From CAWAMR01 sp963783095 (lineage in GTDB: Bacteria > Planctomycetota > Planctomycetia > Gemmatales > Gemmataceae): 64,000 nucleotides of DNA. Position numbers and translations under genes: made by a program. The notes under the pieces were generated by a model that had not been told where the DNA came from, did not search any database, and saw nothing but the letters and a program-made list of their open reading frames with translations. Below are positions 62,201 to 64,000 of this stretch, in pieces (positions within the stretch are counted from its first letter, which is position 1; each line of letters begins with the position of its first letter). Location: positions 434,001 through 498,000 of the forward strand of contig CAWAMR010000014.1 in the NCBI GenBank assembly GCA_963783095.1, in the 5' to 3' direction.

Positions 62201-64000
62201 ATGAATGAATGTCCTTCCGCCACACAACTCAAGCAACTGCTCGATGAGCAACTGCTCGATGCCGAGCTTCGCCGGGTTTCGCTCCACGTCAGCCAGTGCC
62301 AAACCTGCCAGGCTGCTTTGGAGGATCTGACAACAAGAATCGAGGTCGGCAGCGGTTCCATTTGCATGGTTGCGAAGAGTGCGAATCGTACGGATTCGCC
62401 CGCTCCGTTTCTGACACATCTGAAGGAAACTGCCTTCCAGGCCGCTTTGAGTTTGCGGAATGCAAACAGGTTCGATACCTCGGCCGGCGACCTCAAGACC
62501 GATGGGAGCGACCAGCCCGGAACCAGCCCGCCAGCGATCCCCGGATACGAAATCGTGAACGAGTTGGGACGGGGCGGCATGGGTGTCGTGTATCTGGCCC
62601 GGCAGGTCGGTCTGAACCGGTTGGTTGCCCTCAAAATGATCCTGGCTGGGGCCAATGCGGGTGCCAGGGATCTGGAACGGTTCCGGCACGAGGCGGAAGC
62701 CGTCGCCCGCCTGCGCCATCCAAACATCGTGCAGATCTACGACATCGGCGAATCCGGAGGCATTCCCTATTTCGCGCTCGAATTCGTCGAGGGGGGCAGC
62801 CTGAGCAAGCGCCTGCGCGGCAAGCCCCAGGATCTTCGGCCAACTGCCGAATTGATTGAGACCCTCGCACGGACGGTTCACTTCGCACATCAACGCGGCA
62901 TCGTTCACCGGGATTTGAAGCCCGCCAATATTCTTCTGGCAAGTGGGAGCGCAGGTGCAGTCCGAAGCAAGCGCCGGCACCGATGCTCTGCCGGCATTGA
63001 ATAACTACCAGCCGAAGATCACCGATTTCGGGCTTGCGAAGCGTCTCAATGAAGAAAGCAGTGGGACACAAAGCGGACAATTGGTGGGCACTCCCAGCTA
63101 CATGGCCCCCGAACAAGCCGGCAGCAAGATCGGCCTCATCGGAGCCTCAACCGATGTCTATGCTTTGGGGACAATCCTCTACGAGATGCTCACGGGTCGA
63201 CCGCCATTCAAAGGGGCAACCTCGCTGGACACAGTGATCCAGTTGATACACGAGGAGCCGATGCGGCCAAGCCAGCTCAGGCCGGATTTGCCGCTCGATT
63301 TGGAAACCATTTGTTTGAAATGTCTCAACAAGGATCCTGACCGGCGCTATCCAACGGCCGCCGCTCTCGCGGATGATCTGGAACGATTTCGCAAAGGCAA
63401 GCCGATCCTCGCCCGTCCCGTGGGATTTCCGGAACGTGCCTGGAAGTCCGCGCCGGCCGGCCACTGACCGCTGCCTTGATAGGAGGAATGGTTGTCAGCG
63501 TGCTGTTGGGCTTCGCGGGCATTATCTGGCAGTGGCATCATGCGACCCAGGCACGGGATATTGCCCAAAATGAAAACTACAACAAGGAGCTCCAGCGACA
63601 ACAGGCGGAACAGGCACGTGCTGAAGCCGTCGAGGAACGAAAGAAGACGCAACTTGCCCTTTACTTTGCCCGCATCACTCAAAGCCAGCTACAGTGGCGG
63701 CTGAGCAATGTGACTGGTGCCGTGAAGAGTCTCATGGCTTGTTTACCTATGCTCGATCAGGTCGACCCGCGCGAGCTGGGAGTGGTACTACTTGCTGGGT
63801 CTATTTCACTCCGAACTCTTTACGTTGAACCACACACCCGGCGGGAGCGGCGGCAACGCGGCATTTCACCCCGATGGCCGGACGATCGCCTCGTTGATCG
63901 GAGGATACTCCACGGATGATGAATCGCACTCGGGAGAGGTTCGCATCTGGGACGCTGCCACCGGCAAACTCATCAATACCTTTCACGCGCCCGGCACCGC
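62201..64000 (+). CDS. Ser/Thr protein kinase with ZAS-like finger and WD40 repeats (frameshifts, partial)
   Basis: N-terminal anti-sigma-like zinc motif HVSQCQTCQAALEDL (Hx3Cx2C, about residue 29). Kinase domain: GRGGMGVVYLA (about 123), VALKMI lysine, HRDLKPANILL (about 235), DFGLAKRL and GTPSYMAPEQ. A membrane segment follows (AALIGGMVVSVLLGFAGIIW), then a coiled linker and a WD40 start (NAAFHPDGRTIASLIGG). Frames change near 62965, 63450 and 63775. It runs past the right edge. The zinc motif makes it a candidate anti-sigma for the preceding sigma factor. Confidence 0.85.

Noticed and set aside
61490..62980. Minus-strand frame over the sigma factor and kinase
   Set aside because: Antisense shadow; both plus-strand genes have unmistakable domain motifs.

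Overview
The window looks like chromosome of a planctomycete, most likely of the Gemmataceae or a close relative. The signs are DUF1501 and DUF1549/DUF1553 proteins, ECF-sigma/Ser-Thr-kinase pairs, WD40 proteins, an SUMF1-type protein, a PhoPQ-related protein, YfbK-like vWA proteins, Uma2 proteins, a caspase-Sel1 protein and an N-terminal LExLExRxxPS motif. No ribosomal or other taxonomic anchor is present, so this is inference. There is one tRNA gene (Ser-GGA, next to thiC), no rRNA and no CRISPR array.

Layout. 0-6 kb: partial SUMF1 protein, Gfo/Idh oxidoreductase, an inverted-repeat cassette with a small membrane ORF, and an S41-like protease plus propeller/cytochrome pair. 6-16 kb: ComM fragment, beta-helix surface protein, GC-rich ECF sigma/kinase operon, multi-TM protein, fatty acid desaturase, and a 120-bp perfect palindromic element. 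16-21 kb: thiC, tRNA-Ser, patatin lipoprotein, rhodanese, aldo/keto reductase, RmlC-like protein. 21-27 kb: a Septu-like ATPase/HNH pair (candidate defence), a CobA-HemD fusion and tatC. 27-38.5 kb: small exported proteins, ADP-ribosylglycohydrolase, DUF1501, DUF2237, PhoPQ-related protein, argC, a broken toxin-antitoxin pair, WD40 protein, caspase-Sel1 protein. 37-44 kb: DUF1553-DUF1501 operon, rhomboid protease, small membrane protein, dus. 43.7-44.5 kb: an ordered array of three repeat types. 44.8-49.5 kb: WD40 proteins, a Gemmataceae-type protein and two Uma2 genes. 49.5-57 kb: propeller/phosphoesterase and two paralogous vWA proteins. 57-64 kb: B12-binding protein plus opine-dehydrogenase-like operon, EamA transporter, then a second ECF sigma/kinase operon running off the right edge.

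Two features affect all reading. First, about thirty recognisable genes are broken by single frame changes, several in G or C runs, and two carry an in-frame stop inside conserved sequence. This points to uncorrected indel errors at least as much as to real pseudogenes, so I give the full reconstructed span of each such gene and mark the break. Second, gene-free gaps are rich in long inverted repeats of several unrelated families, often one per gap.

Most likely biology: cell-surface and signalling functions typical of the group, a candidate phage-defence module (21.7-23.8 kb), and a possibly undescribed B12/opine-dehydrogenase pathway (57.2-61.5 kb).
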